A DNA stretch of 64,000 bases from Mycolicibacterium mucogenicum DSM 44124 (GTDB taxonomy: Bacteria; Actinomycetota; Actinomycetes; Mycobacteriales; Mycobacteriaceae): positions 2,170,001 through 2,234,000 of the forward strand of contig NZ_CP062008.1 of assembly GCF_005670685.2 (NCBI RefSeq), given 5' to 3'. A program made the position numbers and the translations under genes. This document shows positions 48,144-57,189 of this stretch, piece by piece (positions within the stretch are counted from its first letter, which is position 1; each line of letters begins with the position of its first letter). A model generated the notes under the pieces. That model was not told the origin of the DNA. It was given only the letters and a program-made list of their open reading frames with translations, and did no database searches.

Positions 48144-49253
48144 GTGACTGCCCCTCAATCCTCAGGAGCCACCGGCCGTACCCGGGTCGCCGTCGTTTAT
48201 GGCGGACGCAGTTCGGAGCACGCCATCTCCTGTGTTTCGGCCGGGAGCATCCTGCGCAACCTGGACCCGGCCCGCTACGAGGTCGTCGCCGTCGGCATCA
48301 CCCCGGAGGGATCCTGGGTGCTGGGAGACGGCCGCCCGGAGACCCTCGCCATCACCGACGGGCAGCTGCCGGGTGTCACCGAGGCGTCCGGCACCGCGCT
48401 GACGCTGGCCGCCGATCCGAACCGCCGCGGTGAACTGCTGTCGCTGCAGGACGGCGTCGCGCAGGTGCTGACGGCCGTCGACGTCGTCTTCCCGGTGCTG
48501 CACGGACCGTACGGCGAGGACGGCACGATCCAGGGCCTGCTGGAACTGGCCGGGGTGCCGTACGTCGGCGCCGGTGTGCTGGCCAGTGCCGCCGGCATGG
48601 ACAAGGAATTCACCAAGAAGCTGCTGGCCGCCGACGGACTGCCGATCGGCGACCAGGTGGTGCTGCGGCCGCGCGATGTGACACTGAGCCTGGATGACCG
48701 TGAGCGCCTGGGACTGCCGGTGTTCGTGAAGCCGGCCCGCGGTGGATCGTCCATCGGCGTCAGCCGGGTTGCCTCGTGGGACGAGCTGGATCAGGCCATC
48801 GCCTATGCGCGCCAACATGATCCGAAGGTGATCGTCGAAGCCGCGATGCCGGGCCGCGAAGTGGAATGCGGTGTGCTGGAGTACCCGGACGGCCGTGTCG
48901 CGGCCAGCGAGCTGGGCGAGATTCGCGTGGGTGGCGGGTTCTACGACTTCGCCACCAAGTACCTCGAGGACGCCGCCGAGCTCGACGTGCCCGCCAAGGT
49001 CGACGACGAAACCGCCGACGAGATCAGGCAATTGGCCATCCGCGCGTTCAAGGCGCTGGACTGCCAGGGCCTGGCGCGCGTCGACTTCTTCCTGACCGAG
49101 AACGGGCCGGTGATCAACGAGATCAACACCATGCCCGGCTTCACCACCATCTCGATGTACCCGCAGATGTGGGCGGCCAGCGGGGTCGACTACGCCACAC
49201 TGCTCAGTGTCATGGTGGACACCGCGCTCCGGCGCGGGACGGGCCTGCGCTAG
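48144..49253 (+). CDS. ddlA: D-alanine--D-alanine ligase
   Basis: 369 residues. ATP-grasp ligase: [114 protein letters not shown]. Joins two D-Ala for peptidoglycan precursors and is the main target of D-cycloserine. 20 nt after the PLP gene. TAGCCT (48129-48134) stands 9 nt before the GTG and could allow separate transcription. Its stop overlaps the convergent DUF3515 gene (CTAG). Confidence 0.96.
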   Translation: MTAPQSSGATGRTRVAVVYGGRSSEHAISCVSAGSILRNLDPARYEVVAVGITPEGSWVLGDGRPETLAITDGQLPGVTEASGTALTLAADPNRRGELLSLQDGVAQVLTAVDVVFPVLHGPYGEDGTIQGLLELAGVPYVGAGVLASAAGMDKEFTKKLLAADGLPIGDQVVLRPRDVTLSLDDRERLGLPVFVKPARGGSSIGVSRVASWDELDQAIAYARQHDPKVIVEAAMPGREVECGVLEYPDGRVAASELGEIRVGGGFYDFATKYLEDAAELDVPAKVDDETADEIRQLAIRAFKALDCQGLARVDFFLTENGPVINEINTMPGFTTISMYPQMWAASGVDYATLLSVMVDTALRRGTGLR

Positions 49254-49834
49254 CGAGCCGGTGCCGGGTCCAGCGGGCGGGCCGGCATCACCTTTTCGAT
49301 GAGCTCGGAGATGGTCTGGATTGGCGTGGGACCGGAGCCCTGCGGCAGCGTCAGCGCGACGTAGGTGGCCGGCGTGCCATGGTCGACGGCGTACCAGGTA
49401 CTGGCACTCGGTCCGCTGGCCTCGAACCACGACACCGCATTGACCATCTGCAGCGGCGCGCCGACGACGAAATCGTCGGGCCGCTCGACGCCGCAGCGCA
49501 GCACCACGGTGTCGATGCCGGTCGGGCCCAGCCACGCCGCGGCGCCGGGCGGGGCGGGGTCGGCGAGCGTCGCCCGCCGGAAGTCGCCCATGGTGTCCGG
49601 CAGCGTCGCGAGGAGGGCTCGGCACTGATCGCTGTCGGCCTGCGGTGCCGGGGCGCCGGCGAGCGGGAGCGCAACGGGCTTGTCGGCAGGTGCCTGCCGC
49701 AGCGCGGCATACGCGAGCAGACCGACGATCGCGGCGATCGCCACGACGACGGCAGCGATGATGGCGCCGCGGGGCGGCCCATCCGGATCGCCCGTCAGAT
49801 CGTTGCGGTCACCGGGTTCGGTCATGACGGCCAC
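49250..49834 (-). CDS. DUF3515 membrane-anchored protein
   Basis: 194 residues: short acidic N-terminus, one helix (about 23-45, [22 protein letters not shown]) and an extracytoplasmic DUF3515 domain with two Cys ([14 protein letters not shown]). Counterpart of Rv2980, adjacent to ddlA in mycobacteria. Function unknown; conserved between ddlA and thiL. Start could be ATG 49834 or 49825. Confidence 0.85.
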   Translation of the reverse strand: MAVMTEPGDRNDLTGDPDGPPRGAIIAAVVVAIAAIVGLLAYAALRQAPADKPVALPLAGAPAPQADSDQCRALLATLPDTMGDFRRATLADPAPPGAAAWLGPTGIDTVVLRCGVERPDDFVVGAPLQMVNAVSWFEASGPSASTWYAVDHGTPATYVALTLPQGSGPTPIQTISELIEKVMPARPLDPAPAR

Positions 49835-49879
49835 TCTAAGCGCCCGCCGCCCGGGGAAGCTGACGGCGGTGAGCCTGCA

Positions 49880-49885
49880 TAGACT
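49880..49885 (+). promoter_or_regulatory. -10 box for thiL, probably leaderless
   Basis: TAGACT ends 8 nt before ATG 49894. Inferred leaderless promoter of thiL-ung. Confidence 0.4.
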
Positions 49886-49893
49886 CCACCACC

Positions 49894-50856
49894 ATGACCA
49901 GCGCGGAATCCGGGGAGACCCTGGCGGGGCTCGGCGAGTTCGCGTTCATCGGGCGGATCACCGCCCGCCGCACCCAGCCCGCCGAGGTCGTCGTCGGCCC
50001 GGGTGACGATGCCGCCCTGCTGACGGTCGCCGACGGCCGGGTCGTGGTGTCCACCGACATGCTGGTCGAGGGCCGGCATTTCCGGCGGGACTGGTCGACG
50101 CCGTATGACGTGGGGCGCAAGGCAATTGCGCAGAATGCCGCGGACATCGAGGCCATGGGCGGGCGGGCCTACGCGTTCGTCGTCGGCTTCGGGGCGCCGG
50201 TCGACACGGAGGCCGCGGATGCGCAGCTGCTGTCCGACGGAATGTGGTCGGAGGCAACGAAATTCGGTGCCGGAATCGTGGGTGGTGATCTGGTGGCCGC
50301 GCCGCAGTGGGTGGTGTCGGTGACGGTGCTCGGTGACCTGGGTGGCCGCCCGCCCGTGCTGCTCTCCGGTGCGCAACCGGGGGACACCGTCGCGGTGGTC
50401 GGTGACGTGGGCTGGTCGGGAGCGGGATATGACTTGTGGCGCACGGGTATCCACGAGTTCGACGAGTTGCGCCGACGGCATCTGGTGCCGCACGTGGCTT
50501 ATGGCCAGGGACCGGCTGCCGCGGCGGCGGGCGCGACGGCCTTGACGGATGTGTCCGACGGCCTGGTCGCCGACCTCGGCCACATCGCGGCGGCGTCGGG
50601 TGTGGCGATCGACCTGTCGATGGCAGCGCTCGAGGCCGACGTGGCGATGTTGACGCCGGCGGCCGCCATGGTGGGCGCTGACGCCCGCGACTGGGTGCTC
50701 GGCGGCGGCGAGGATCACGTGCTGGTCGGCACCTTCGGTGGCGCACTGCCCGTGGGGTGGCGGGCGATCGGGACGGTCGGTTCGGGGGACCCGCGCGTGA
50801 CGGTCGACGGCGCGCCCTGGCATGGAGCCGGCGGCTGGGAATCGTTCGGTCAGTAA
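49894..50856 (+). CDS. thiL: Thiamine-monophosphate kinase
   Basis: 320 residues, PurM/AIR-synthase fold: GDDAALLTVADGRVVVSTDMLVEGRHF (ATP/Mg-binding Asp residues), GRKAIAQNAADIEAMGG, LTDVSDGLVADLGHIAAASGVAIDL, GGGEDHVLVGTF. Phosphorylates thiamine phosphate to the diphosphate, the cofactor of IlvB among others. ung starts 9 nt downstream, so they form an operon. Confidence 0.95.
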   Translation: MTSAESGETLAGLGEFAFIGRITARRTQPAEVVVGPGDDAALLTVADGRVVVSTDMLVEGRHFRRDWSTPYDVGRKAIAQNAADIEAMGGRAYAFVVGFGAPVDTEAADAQLLSDGMWSEATKFGAGIVGGDLVAAPQWVVSVTVLGDLGGRPPVLLSGAQPGDTVAVVGDVGWSGAGYDLWRTGIHEFDELRRRHLVPHVAYGQGPAAAAAGATALTDVSDGLVADLGHIAAASGVAIDLSMAALEADVAMLTPAAAMVGADARDWVLGGGEDHVLVGTFGGALPVGWRAIGTVGSGDPRVTVDGAPWHGAGGWESFGQ

Positions 50857-50865
50857 GGTACTGGC

Positions 50866-51549
50866 GTGACTGCCCGACCCCTGCACGACCTGATCGACCC
50901 CGGCTGGGCCGCGGCCCTGGAGCCCGTCGCCCCGCAAATCACCGCGATGGGTGAATTCCTGCGCGCCGAGAATGCGGCCGGCCACGGCTATCTGCCGGCA
51001 GGGGAGAACGTGTTGCGCGCCTTCACCTTCCCCTTCGACGAGGTGCGGGTGCTGATCGTCGGCCAGGACCCCTATCCGACGCCCGGGCATGCCGTCGGGC
51101 TGAGTTTCTCGGTGGCACCCGACGTGCGGCCGCTGCCGCGCAGCCTGTCCAACATCTTCACCGAGTACACCGCCGACCTGGGCTACGAGCCGCCCAGTTG
51201 CGGTGACCTGAGCCCGTGGTCGAAGCAGGGCGTCATGATGCTGAACAGGGTGCTGACGGTCCGGCCGGGCAATCCCGCGTCGCACCGCGGGAAAGGCTGG
51301 GAGGCCATCACCGAATGCGCGATCAACGCGCTGATCGCGCGGCCGCAGCCGCTCGTGGCGGTGTTGTGGGGCCGGGACGCGCAGACCCTCAAGCCCATGC
51401 TGACCGGCGAACGCTGCGCGAGCATCGAATCGGTGCACCCGTCGCCGCTGTCGGCGTCACGCGGGTTCTTCGGGTCCCGGCCGTTCAGCCGGGCCAACGA
51501 GCTGCTGACGCGCCTCGGCGCCGAACCCATCGACTGGCGCCTGCCCTAG
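50866..51549 (+). CDS. ung: Uracil-DNA glycosylase, family 1
   Basis: 227 residues. Catalytic [18 protein letters not shown] (Asp68 in GQDPY), [18 protein letters not shown], and the His loop [14 protein letters not shown] (His191). Removes uracil from DNA (deaminated cytosine), important in a GC-rich genome. GTG 50866; operon with thiL. The downstream 265 nt to rpmB holds two repeats and a terminator. Confidence 0.96.
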   Translation: MTARPLHDLIDPGWAAALEPVAPQITAMGEFLRAENAAGHGYLPAGENVLRAFTFPFDEVRVLIVGQDPYPTPGHAVGLSFSVAPDVRPLPRSLSNIFTEYTADLGYEPPSCGDLSPWSKQGVMMLNRVLTVRPGNPASHRGKGWEAITECAINALIARPQPLVAVLWGRDAQTLKPMLTGERCASIESVHPSPLSASRGFFGSRPFSRANELLTRLGAEPIDWRLP

Positions 51550-51561
51550 CGCTGCGTGCCC

Positions 51562-51622
51562 GTTGACCCTGTACCCAGGGCGTATTTGTTCGAGTGAGGT
51601 GCGCCCTCACGTGAGAGTCAAC
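51562..51622. repeat. REP-like element, copy 1
   Basis: 61 nt from GTTGACCCTG to GAGTCAAC, with inverted ends (GTTGACCCT against AGAGTCAAC, one mismatch) and a partly palindromic interior (GTGAGG/CCTCAC). Exactly the same length as the copy at 51644 and about two-thirds identical to it. Confidence 0.55.
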
Positions 51623-51643
51623 GGCTCTGAGCGCTGATATCGA

Positions 51644-51704
51644 GTTGACCCTGCATCCTGGGCGTAATCGTGCGAGTAGGCCGCAGCGTGGACGCACGCT
51701 CAAC
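51644..51704. repeat. REP-like element, copy 2
   Basis: 61 nt from GTTGACCCTGCATCCTGGGC to GCTCAAC; the first half closely matches copy 1, the second half has diverged, keeping TCAAC at the end and an inner GCGTG/CACGC pairing. Directly repeated 21 nt after copy 1. Sequences like this are seen scattered between genes in mycobacteria (from memory). Confidence 0.55.
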
Positions 51705-51730
51705 CGACAGTGCGAACTGAAGACACACGA

Positions 51731-51759
51731 AAGCGCTGCACGGGATTCGTGCAGCGCTT
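51731..51759. terminator. Terminator between ung and rpmB
   Basis: AAGCGCTGCACG and CGTGCAGCGCTT form a perfect 12-bp stem with loop GGATT; it can end both ung and convergent rpmB transcripts. Confidence 0.75.
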
Positions 51760-51814
51760 AGGTGTGAAGCTTTCAGTTGTCAGGCGGAATCAATCCGCCC
51801 GGCGGTAGCCGAAA

Positions 51815-52009
51815 CTAGCCGCGGGTGACCTTGCCGGCCTTGAGGCAGGAGGTGCAGGCGTTGACGCGCTTGCGGTTGCCACCCGGACGGTCGACGGCAC
51901 GCACGGTCTGGATGTTCGGATCCCAGCGGCGGTTGGTCCGACGGTGGGAGTGCGAGACGGACATGCCGAAGCCCGGTCCCTTTCCGCAGATGTCGCACAC
52001 GGCGGCCAT
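51815..52009 (-). CDS. rpmB: 50S ribosomal protein L28, zinc-ribbon form
   Basis: 64 residues, [20 protein letters not shown] at the start and [20 protein letters not shown] near the end; both CxxC pairs are intact, marking the zinc-binding form, unlike Zur-regulated Cys-free paralogs found elsewhere in mycobacteria. ATG 52009 with GAGGAG before it is the start; the frame continuing to 52057 is not family-like. Divergent from the DAK2 gene across 250 nt in which TAGGCT near 52179 may be a -10 box for the latter. Confidence 0.93.
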   Translation of the reverse strand: MAAVCDICGKGPGFGMSVSHSHRRTNRRWDPNIQTVRAVDRPGGNRKRVNACTSCLKAGKVTRG

Positions 52010-52259
52010 GAAGAACTCCTCGAAAATCAGTACTTGGGGTCTGAGTCCGACGGCCACAGGGTTGTGCGGCGCGAACAGACAACCTGACCAGGATACCGGG
52101 CGGCCCGACGATCACCAAAATGGGTCTGGTGACGGCGGTTCCACGGGAGCTGGTCAGGAGATTTGTCGGGGCCAGTGGCTAGGCTGGCGGGGCGCCGAGG
52201 GGCACCCGGCGGGCGACTGGAGAATCGGGGTGAACCCGGGCGGACGCGATGGAGGTCAC

Positions 52260-53936
52260 ATGTCAGCTGGCGTGGGTCGCACACCCCGTCCGCTGGATGG
52301 GATCGCCTTGCGTGACTGGGCGCACACCGCGGTCCTGCACCTCATCGCCCACACCGACGAGATCAACCGGCTGAACGTCTATCCCGTCGCCGACTCCGAC
52401 ACCGGCACCAACATGCTGTTCACCATGCGTGCTGCCGCCGCGCAGGCCGACGAGGCCGTCAAGACGGCGGGCAATGACGTGGTGGCGGTGTCGGCCGCGT
52501 TGTCGGCCGGGGCGTTGCACGGCGCCCGGGGCAACTCGGGCGTCATCCTGTCGCAGATCCTCCGCGGCGTGGCCGACGTGGTCGCCGAGGCCGCGTTGCA
52601 ACGCGGTGAGGACAGGGAGTGCGGCGAGATCACGGCGCCGGAGTTCACCGCGGCCCTGCACCACGCCCAGGTACTGGCCGTCGCGTCGGTCGGGCAGACC
52701 GTGCCCGGAACCATCGTGTCGGTGCTGCAGGCGGCCGCGCTGGAAGCCGAGAGTCAGGACGGGGTGACCGACCTCGCGACGATGGCCGCCGCCGTCTCGG
52801 ATGCCGCCGCGGCAGCGCTCGAGCGCACCACCGATCAGCTCGACGTGCTCGCGGAAGCGGGTGTCGTCGACGCCGGCGGACGCGGCCTGCTGGTCCTGCT
52901 CGACGCCCTGACCGTGACGCTGTCCGGCGGCTCGACGCCCCGGCCTCAGTACCAACCCGGGCAGGCGCGGGCAGAGCACGGTCACGACCACCATGACCAC
53001 CACGAAATCAACGGCGCAGCACCACAATTCGAGGTGATGTACCTGCTGGGCGACTGCGACCCGGACAACGTCGAGGTCCTGCGCGCCCGGCTGCTGCGAC
53101 TCGGTGAATCGGTTGCCATCGCCGCCGCGATCGCCGGCGTCCAATACAGCGTGCATGTGCACGCCGACGACGCCGGCGCCGCGATCGAGGCCGCCCTCGA
53201 TCTGGGCACCGTCAGCCGGATTCAGGTCACCGCGCTGATCGGGGCGGCCGGGGCCCGCCCGTCCGGCGGCTGGAGCCGCGACCGCGCCGTGCTGGCGATC
53301 GTCGACGGCGACGGCGCGGGGGAGCTGTTCGGCGGCGAGGGCGCGCACGTGCTGCGGCCCGGCGATGGACCGGTCAGTGCGCAGCAGTTCCTGGCCGGGC
53401 TGGTCGGCACGGGTGCCGCGCAGATCATGGTGCTGCCCAACGGTTTTCTGGCCGCCGAGGAGTTGGTGGCCGGCTGCGCCACCGCAATCAGCTGGGGCAT
53501 GGATGTCGTCCCGGTGCCGGCCGGATCCATGGTGCAGGGATTGGCGGCGCTGGCCGTGCACGACCCGGCCCGGCAGGCCGTCGACGACGGTTACAACATG
53601 GCGCGCGCCGCGGCAGGCGCCCGCCACGGATCGGTACGGATCGCGACCGAGGCGGCGCTGACGTGGGCCGGGCGGTGCCGTCCGGGGGACGGGCTGGGCA
53701 TCGCCGGTGACGAGGTGCTGATCGTCGGGCACGATCTGGTCAGTGCCGCCAGCGGGCTGATCGACCTGCTGCTGTCGTCGGGCGGAGAACTGGTCACGGT
53801 GTTGACCGGCGCGGGTGTCGACGCCGAGGTGGGCGTCGCGCTCGCCGAACACGTGCGCCAGGAGCACCTGGCGGCCGAGTTGGTGACCTATCACACCGGT
53901 CACCGCGGCGATGCGCTACTGATAGGGGTGGAGTAG
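52260..53936 (+). CDS. DAK2-domain protein (FakA-like kinase)
   Basis: 558 residues. N-terminal DAK2 (dihydroxyacetone-kinase L) domain: LNVYPVADSDTGTNMLFTMRAAA with the ATP-binding Asp residues, and GALHGARGNSGVILSQILRG; then a His-rich linker (HGHDHHDHHE, about 240) and a C-terminal DegV/FakA-type domain ending GDALLIGVE. In Firmicutes FakA phosphorylates fatty acids presented by FakB; whether this holds in mycobacteria (Rv2974c) is unclear. GGAGG 4 nt before ATG 52260. recG starts 2 nt after the stop: operon. Confidence 0.92.
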   Translation: MSAGVGRTPRPLDGIALRDWAHTAVLHLIAHTDEINRLNVYPVADSDTGTNMLFTMRAAAAQADEAVKTAGNDVVAVSAALSAGALHGARGNSGVILSQILRGVADVVAEAALQRGEDRECGEITAPEFTAALHHAQVLAVASVGQTVPGTIVSVLQAAALEAESQDGVTDLATMAAAVSDAAAAALERTTDQLDVLAEAGVVDAGGRGLLVLLDALTVTLSGGSTPRPQYQPGQARAEHGHDHHDHHEINGAAPQFEVMYLLGDCDPDNVEVLRARLLRLGESVAIAAAIAGVQYSVHVHADDAGAAIEAALDLGTVSRIQVTALIGAAGARPSGGWSRDRAVLAIVDGDGAGELFGGEGAHVLRPGDGPVSAQQFLAGLVGTGAAQIMVLPNGFLAAEELVAGCATAISWGMDVVPVPAGSMVQGLAALAVHDPARQAVDDGYNMARAAAGARHGSVRIATEAALTWAGRCRPGDGLGIAGDEVLIVGHDLVSAASGLIDLLLSSGGELVTVLTGAGVDAEVGVALAEHVRQEHLAAELVTYHTGHRGDALLIGVE

Positions 53937-53938
53937 CA

Positions 53939-56161
53939 GTGGTCGCGCTGACCGACTCACTGGTGCACGTACTGGGCGCGAAATCGGCTGCGCCACTGGA
54001 AGAATTCCTCGGTATCCGCACCGTCAACGATCTGTTGCGGCACTATCCGCGCAAGTACAGCCAGGGCATGACGGTGCTCGGTGAAGACACCGAGCTGCCC
54101 GAAGAAGGCGACCACGTGACGTTCGTCGACGTCATCACCAAGGCGGAGACGCGCTGGACCAACCGGGCGCCCAAGCGCGAATACCTGGTGGTCACCCTCG
54201 GGAACCGCAACCCGAAGGTCACCGCAACCTTCTTCAACGCCAAGTTCCTCAAGAAATCCCTCGTCGAGGGCACCCGGGTGATGCTGTCGGGCGTGGTCGG
54301 ATTCTACGGCCGCACAATGCAATTGACGCATCCCGCGCACCTGGTCCTGGGTTCGGGCGCCGGCCGCACGTTCGGTTCGCCGGCGCTGAAGAAGATCGCC
54401 GACGCCTCCGAGAAGATGCACGGCGAACTGCAGATGTCGGCGTTCGAGCGGGAGTTCTTCCCGATCTACTCGGCGTGCGCGAAAGTGCAGAGCTGGGACA
54501 TCTACGCCTGCATCCTGCAGGTGCTCGCCGTGCTGGACCCGATAGCCGACCCGCTGCCGGAATCCATCCGGGCGCAGCGGGGCCTGATCTCGGAGGACCA
54601 GGCGCTGCGCGACATCCACCTCGGCGAGCGTGAAGCCGATCGCGAACAGGCCAGGGAGCGGCTGACTTTCGACGAGGCCGCCGGGCTGCAGTGGGCACTG
54701 GCCGCCCGTCGGCACGGCACCCAGTCGCAATCCGGTCCGCCTGCGCCGCCGATCGACACCGGTCTCGCGGCCGCCCTGCGTGACCGGTTGCCGTTCGAAT
54801 TGACCGCGGGCCAACGTGACGTGCTCGAGGTGCTGTCGGCCGAGCTGTCCGAGTCCCGCCCCATGAACCGGATGCTGCAGGGCGAGGTCGGCTCGGGCAA
54901 GACCATCGTCTCGCTGATCGCCATGCTGCAGATGGTCGACGCCGGATACCAGTGCGCGCTGCTCGCCCCGACGGAAGTGCTTGCCGTGCAACACGCGCGG
55001 TCCGTTCGCGACGTGCTGGGGCCGCTCGTCATGGCGGGCCAGCTCGGTGCCCCCGACGATGCGACGTCGGTGGCGCTGCTGACCGGATCCATGACCGCGC
55101 AACAGAAACGGCAGGTGCGCGAGGAGGTGGCGAGCGGGCGGGCCGGCATCGTCATCGGCACCCACGCCCTGCTGCAGGACGCGGTGGAGTTCGACCGGCT
55201 CGGCATGGTGGTGGTCGACGAGCAGCACCGGTTCGGGGTGGAACAGCGAGACCGCTTGCGCGCCAAGGCTCCCGACGGTCTGACGCCGCACCTGCTGGTG
55301 ATGACGGCGACCCCGATCCCGCGTACCGTCGCGCTGACCGTGTACGGCGATCTGGAGACCTCGACCATGCGGGAGCTGCCGCGGGGCCGGCAGCCGATCG
55401 ACACCAAGACCATCTTCGTCACCCAGAAACCGGCGTGGCTCGACCGGGCGTGGGCCCGCATCCGTGAAGAGGTCGCGGCCGGCCGGCAGGCCTACGTGGT
55501 GGCCTCCCGCATCGATGAGAACGACAAGACGGGTGACGAGAAGAATCAGGCCGGTCCGCCGCCGGTCACGGTCGTCGAGCTGTACGACAAGCTGCGCGCG
55601 GGGCCGCTGGAGGGCCTGAAGCTGGGGCTCATGCACGGCCGGCTGCCGGGCGACGAGAAGGACGCCATCATGTCGGCCTTCCGGGCCGGACAGATCGATG
55701 TGCTGGTGTGCACCACCGTCATCGAGGTCGGCGTCGACGTCCCCAACTCGACGGTCATGGTCGTGATGGACGCGGACCGCTTCGGCATCAGCCAGTTGCA
55801 CCAGCTGCGCGGCCGCATCGGCCGCGGCTCACACGCCAGCCTGTGCCTGCTCGCGACCAAGCTGCCGCCGGGATCGAAGGCCGGCGCCCGGCTGGAGGCG
55901 GTGGCCGGGACCCTCGATGGCTTCGAACTGGCCGATCTCGACCTGCAGGAGCGCCGCGAGGGCGACGTCCTGGGCCTCAACCAATCCGGGCGGGCCGGGC
56001 ACCTGCGATTCCTGTCGCTGGCCGACCATCAGGAAGTCATCGAGTCGGCCCGGGTCTTCTGCCAGGCGGCGTACGCGCAGAATCCCGATGATCCGGGCAT
56101 GTCCGCACTGGCCGCGCAGTTCGTCGATACCGATCGCGTCGAGTACCTGGACAAGGCGTGA
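53939..56161 (+). CDS. recG: ATP-dependent DNA helicase RecG
   Basis: 740 residues: wedge/OB domain at the N-terminus (RYYPRKYSQ-like HYPRKYSQGMTVLGED), helicase motifs I (LQGEVGSGKTIVSL), II (VVVDEQHRFGVEQR, DEQH), III (LVMTATPIPRT), V/VI (CTTVIEVGVDVPNST, HQLRGRIGRGSHASLCLL) and the C-terminal TRG-like segment. Remodels stalled replication forks and Holliday junctions. GTG 53939; the stop overlaps the HNH gene start by 4 nt. Confidence 0.97.
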   Translation: MVALTDSLVHVLGAKSAAPLEEFLGIRTVNDLLRHYPRKYSQGMTVLGEDTELPEEGDHVTFVDVITKAETRWTNRAPKREYLVVTLGNRNPKVTATFFNAKFLKKSLVEGTRVMLSGVVGFYGRTMQLTHPAHLVLGSGAGRTFGSPALKKIADASEKMHGELQMSAFEREFFPIYSACAKVQSWDIYACILQVLAVLDPIADPLPESIRAQRGLISEDQALRDIHLGEREADREQARERLTFDEAAGLQWALAARRHGTQSQSGPPAPPIDTGLAAALRDRLPFELTAGQRDVLEVLSAELSESRPMNRMLQGEVGSGKTIVSLIAMLQMVDAGYQCALLAPTEVLAVQHARSVRDVLGPLVMAGQLGAPDDATSVALLTGSMTAQQKRQVREEVASGRAGIVIGTHALLQDAVEFDRLGMVVVDEQHRFGVEQRDRLRAKAPDGLTPHLLVMTATPIPRTVALTVYGDLETSTMRELPRGRQPIDTKTIFVTQKPAWLDRAWARIREEVAAGRQAYVVASRIDENDKTGDEKNQAGPPPVTVVELYDKLRAGPLEGLKLGLMHGRLPGDEKDAIMSAFRAGQIDVLVCTTVIEVGVDVPNSTVMVVMDADRFGISQLHQLRGRIGRGSHASLCLLATKLPPGSKAGARLEAVAGTLDGFELADLDLQERREGDVLGLNQSGRAGHLRFLSLADHQEVIESARVFCQAAYAQNPDDPGMSALAAQFVDTDRVEYLDKA

Positions 56162-56865
56162 AGCGCCTGCTGTGGTTGGTGGCGGCTGTGGTGCTGGCGG
56201 TGGTGGTGGCCATCCAGGTCGGCACGTCCGACGAGCCGGCCGCGGTCGCCGATGGCGTCGACGGTGCCGTCGTCCCGACTGTCGCCCCCGGTACCGACCT
56301 CCTGGCGGGCCTGGCCGTCGTCCCGCGGCGCGTGCGCGACCCGAACTACCGGCGCGCGGCGTTCGGCGAGTCCTGGACCGACGACAATTCGGCGCCCGAG
56401 GGCCACAACGGCTGCGACACCCGCAACGACATCCTGAACCGGGATCTGACCGACAAGACCGTCGTGTCGCTCAAACGGTGCCCGCAGGCGGTGAAGACCG
56501 GTGTGCTGCGCGATCCGTACACGAACGACACCATCGCCTTCACGCGCGGCAACCAGATCGGCGCGGCGGTGCAGATCGATCACATCGTGCCGCTCGCACT
56601 GGCCTGGGACCTCGGGGCCAGGGACTGGAACGACGAGCTCCGGCTCCGATTCGCCAACGACCCGGCGAATCTGCTGGCGGTGTCGGGGAAAGCGAACCAG
56701 GACAAGGGCGACAAGCAGCCCTCGGACTGGATGCCGCCGAACCATGGCTTCTGGTGCCAGTACGCGGTGCAGTACATCGCGGTGCTGCGTGGCTATGGGC
56801 TGCCCGTGGACGCGCCGTCGGTGCCCGTCTTACGGGATGCCGCGGCCACCTGCCCGACGGGCTAG
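56158..56865 (+). CDS. Exported HNH nuclease family protein (DUF1524)
   Basis: 235 residues. A single N-terminal signal/anchor helix (about 3-22) followed by an HNH-type domain: VQIDHIVPLALAWDLGA, then ANLLAVSGKANQDKGDKQPSDWMPPN, the Asp-His ... Asn ... Lys/Asp arrangement of the beta-beta-alpha-metal fold. Four Cys suggest disulfides. Likely an extracellular or wall-associated DNase; counterpart of Rv2972c. Coupled to recG through a 4-nt overlap although it acts outside the cell, so shared regulation rather than shared function may be the reason. Confidence 0.88.
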   Translation: MKRLLWLVAAVVLAVVVAIQVGTSDEPAAVADGVDGAVVPTVAPGTDLLAGLAVVPRRVRDPNYRRAAFGESWTDDNSAPEGHNGCDTRNDILNRDLTDKTVVSLKRCPQAVKTGVLRDPYTNDTIAFTRGNQIGAAVQIDHIVPLALAWDLGARDWNDELRLRFANDPANLLAVSGKANQDKGDKQPSDWMPPNHGFWCQYAVQYIAVLRGYGLPVDAPSVPVLRDAAATCPTG

Positions 56866-57189
56866 GTCGTAGTACATCACCGAGCTTCTGCGGTTTTGTT
56901 GCCGGTATGGGTGATTCTGCACAACAAATGGCGGTTGGTCATTTGCTGGAATGTGTCTAGGTGGCGAACCGGCTAATTCGAATAGGGTCTGGCGCGAATT
57001 GCGCAGATATTGGTTGCCGAGCTACCGCAACTCGGCAACCAATATCTGCTCATCTCATTCGGCGGACACGACGAAATAATCGATAGCGGGGCTACTGAAT
57101 TGGATGCCGGAATGCCGTCGATTCAGTGTTCTGTCGATATTTCGCCGCAGCCTGATGCCAAATTCGCTCCTGCCTGTCGTGGGACCTGT
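56866..57189. other. Intergenic region with a perfect 19-bp inverted repeat
   Basis: 324 nt without a credible gene, more AT-rich than its surroundings. It contains GCAGATATTGG... at 57003-57021 and its exact reverse complement at 57031-57049, separated by 9 nt, but no T-run on either side. It lies between the convergent HNH and repeat-protein genes and may end both transcripts; nothing else is recognised. Confidence 0.6.

Noticed and set aside
53957..55801. 614-residue frame antisense to recG
   Set aside because: Shadow of recG with low-complexity Arg/His/Gln composition.
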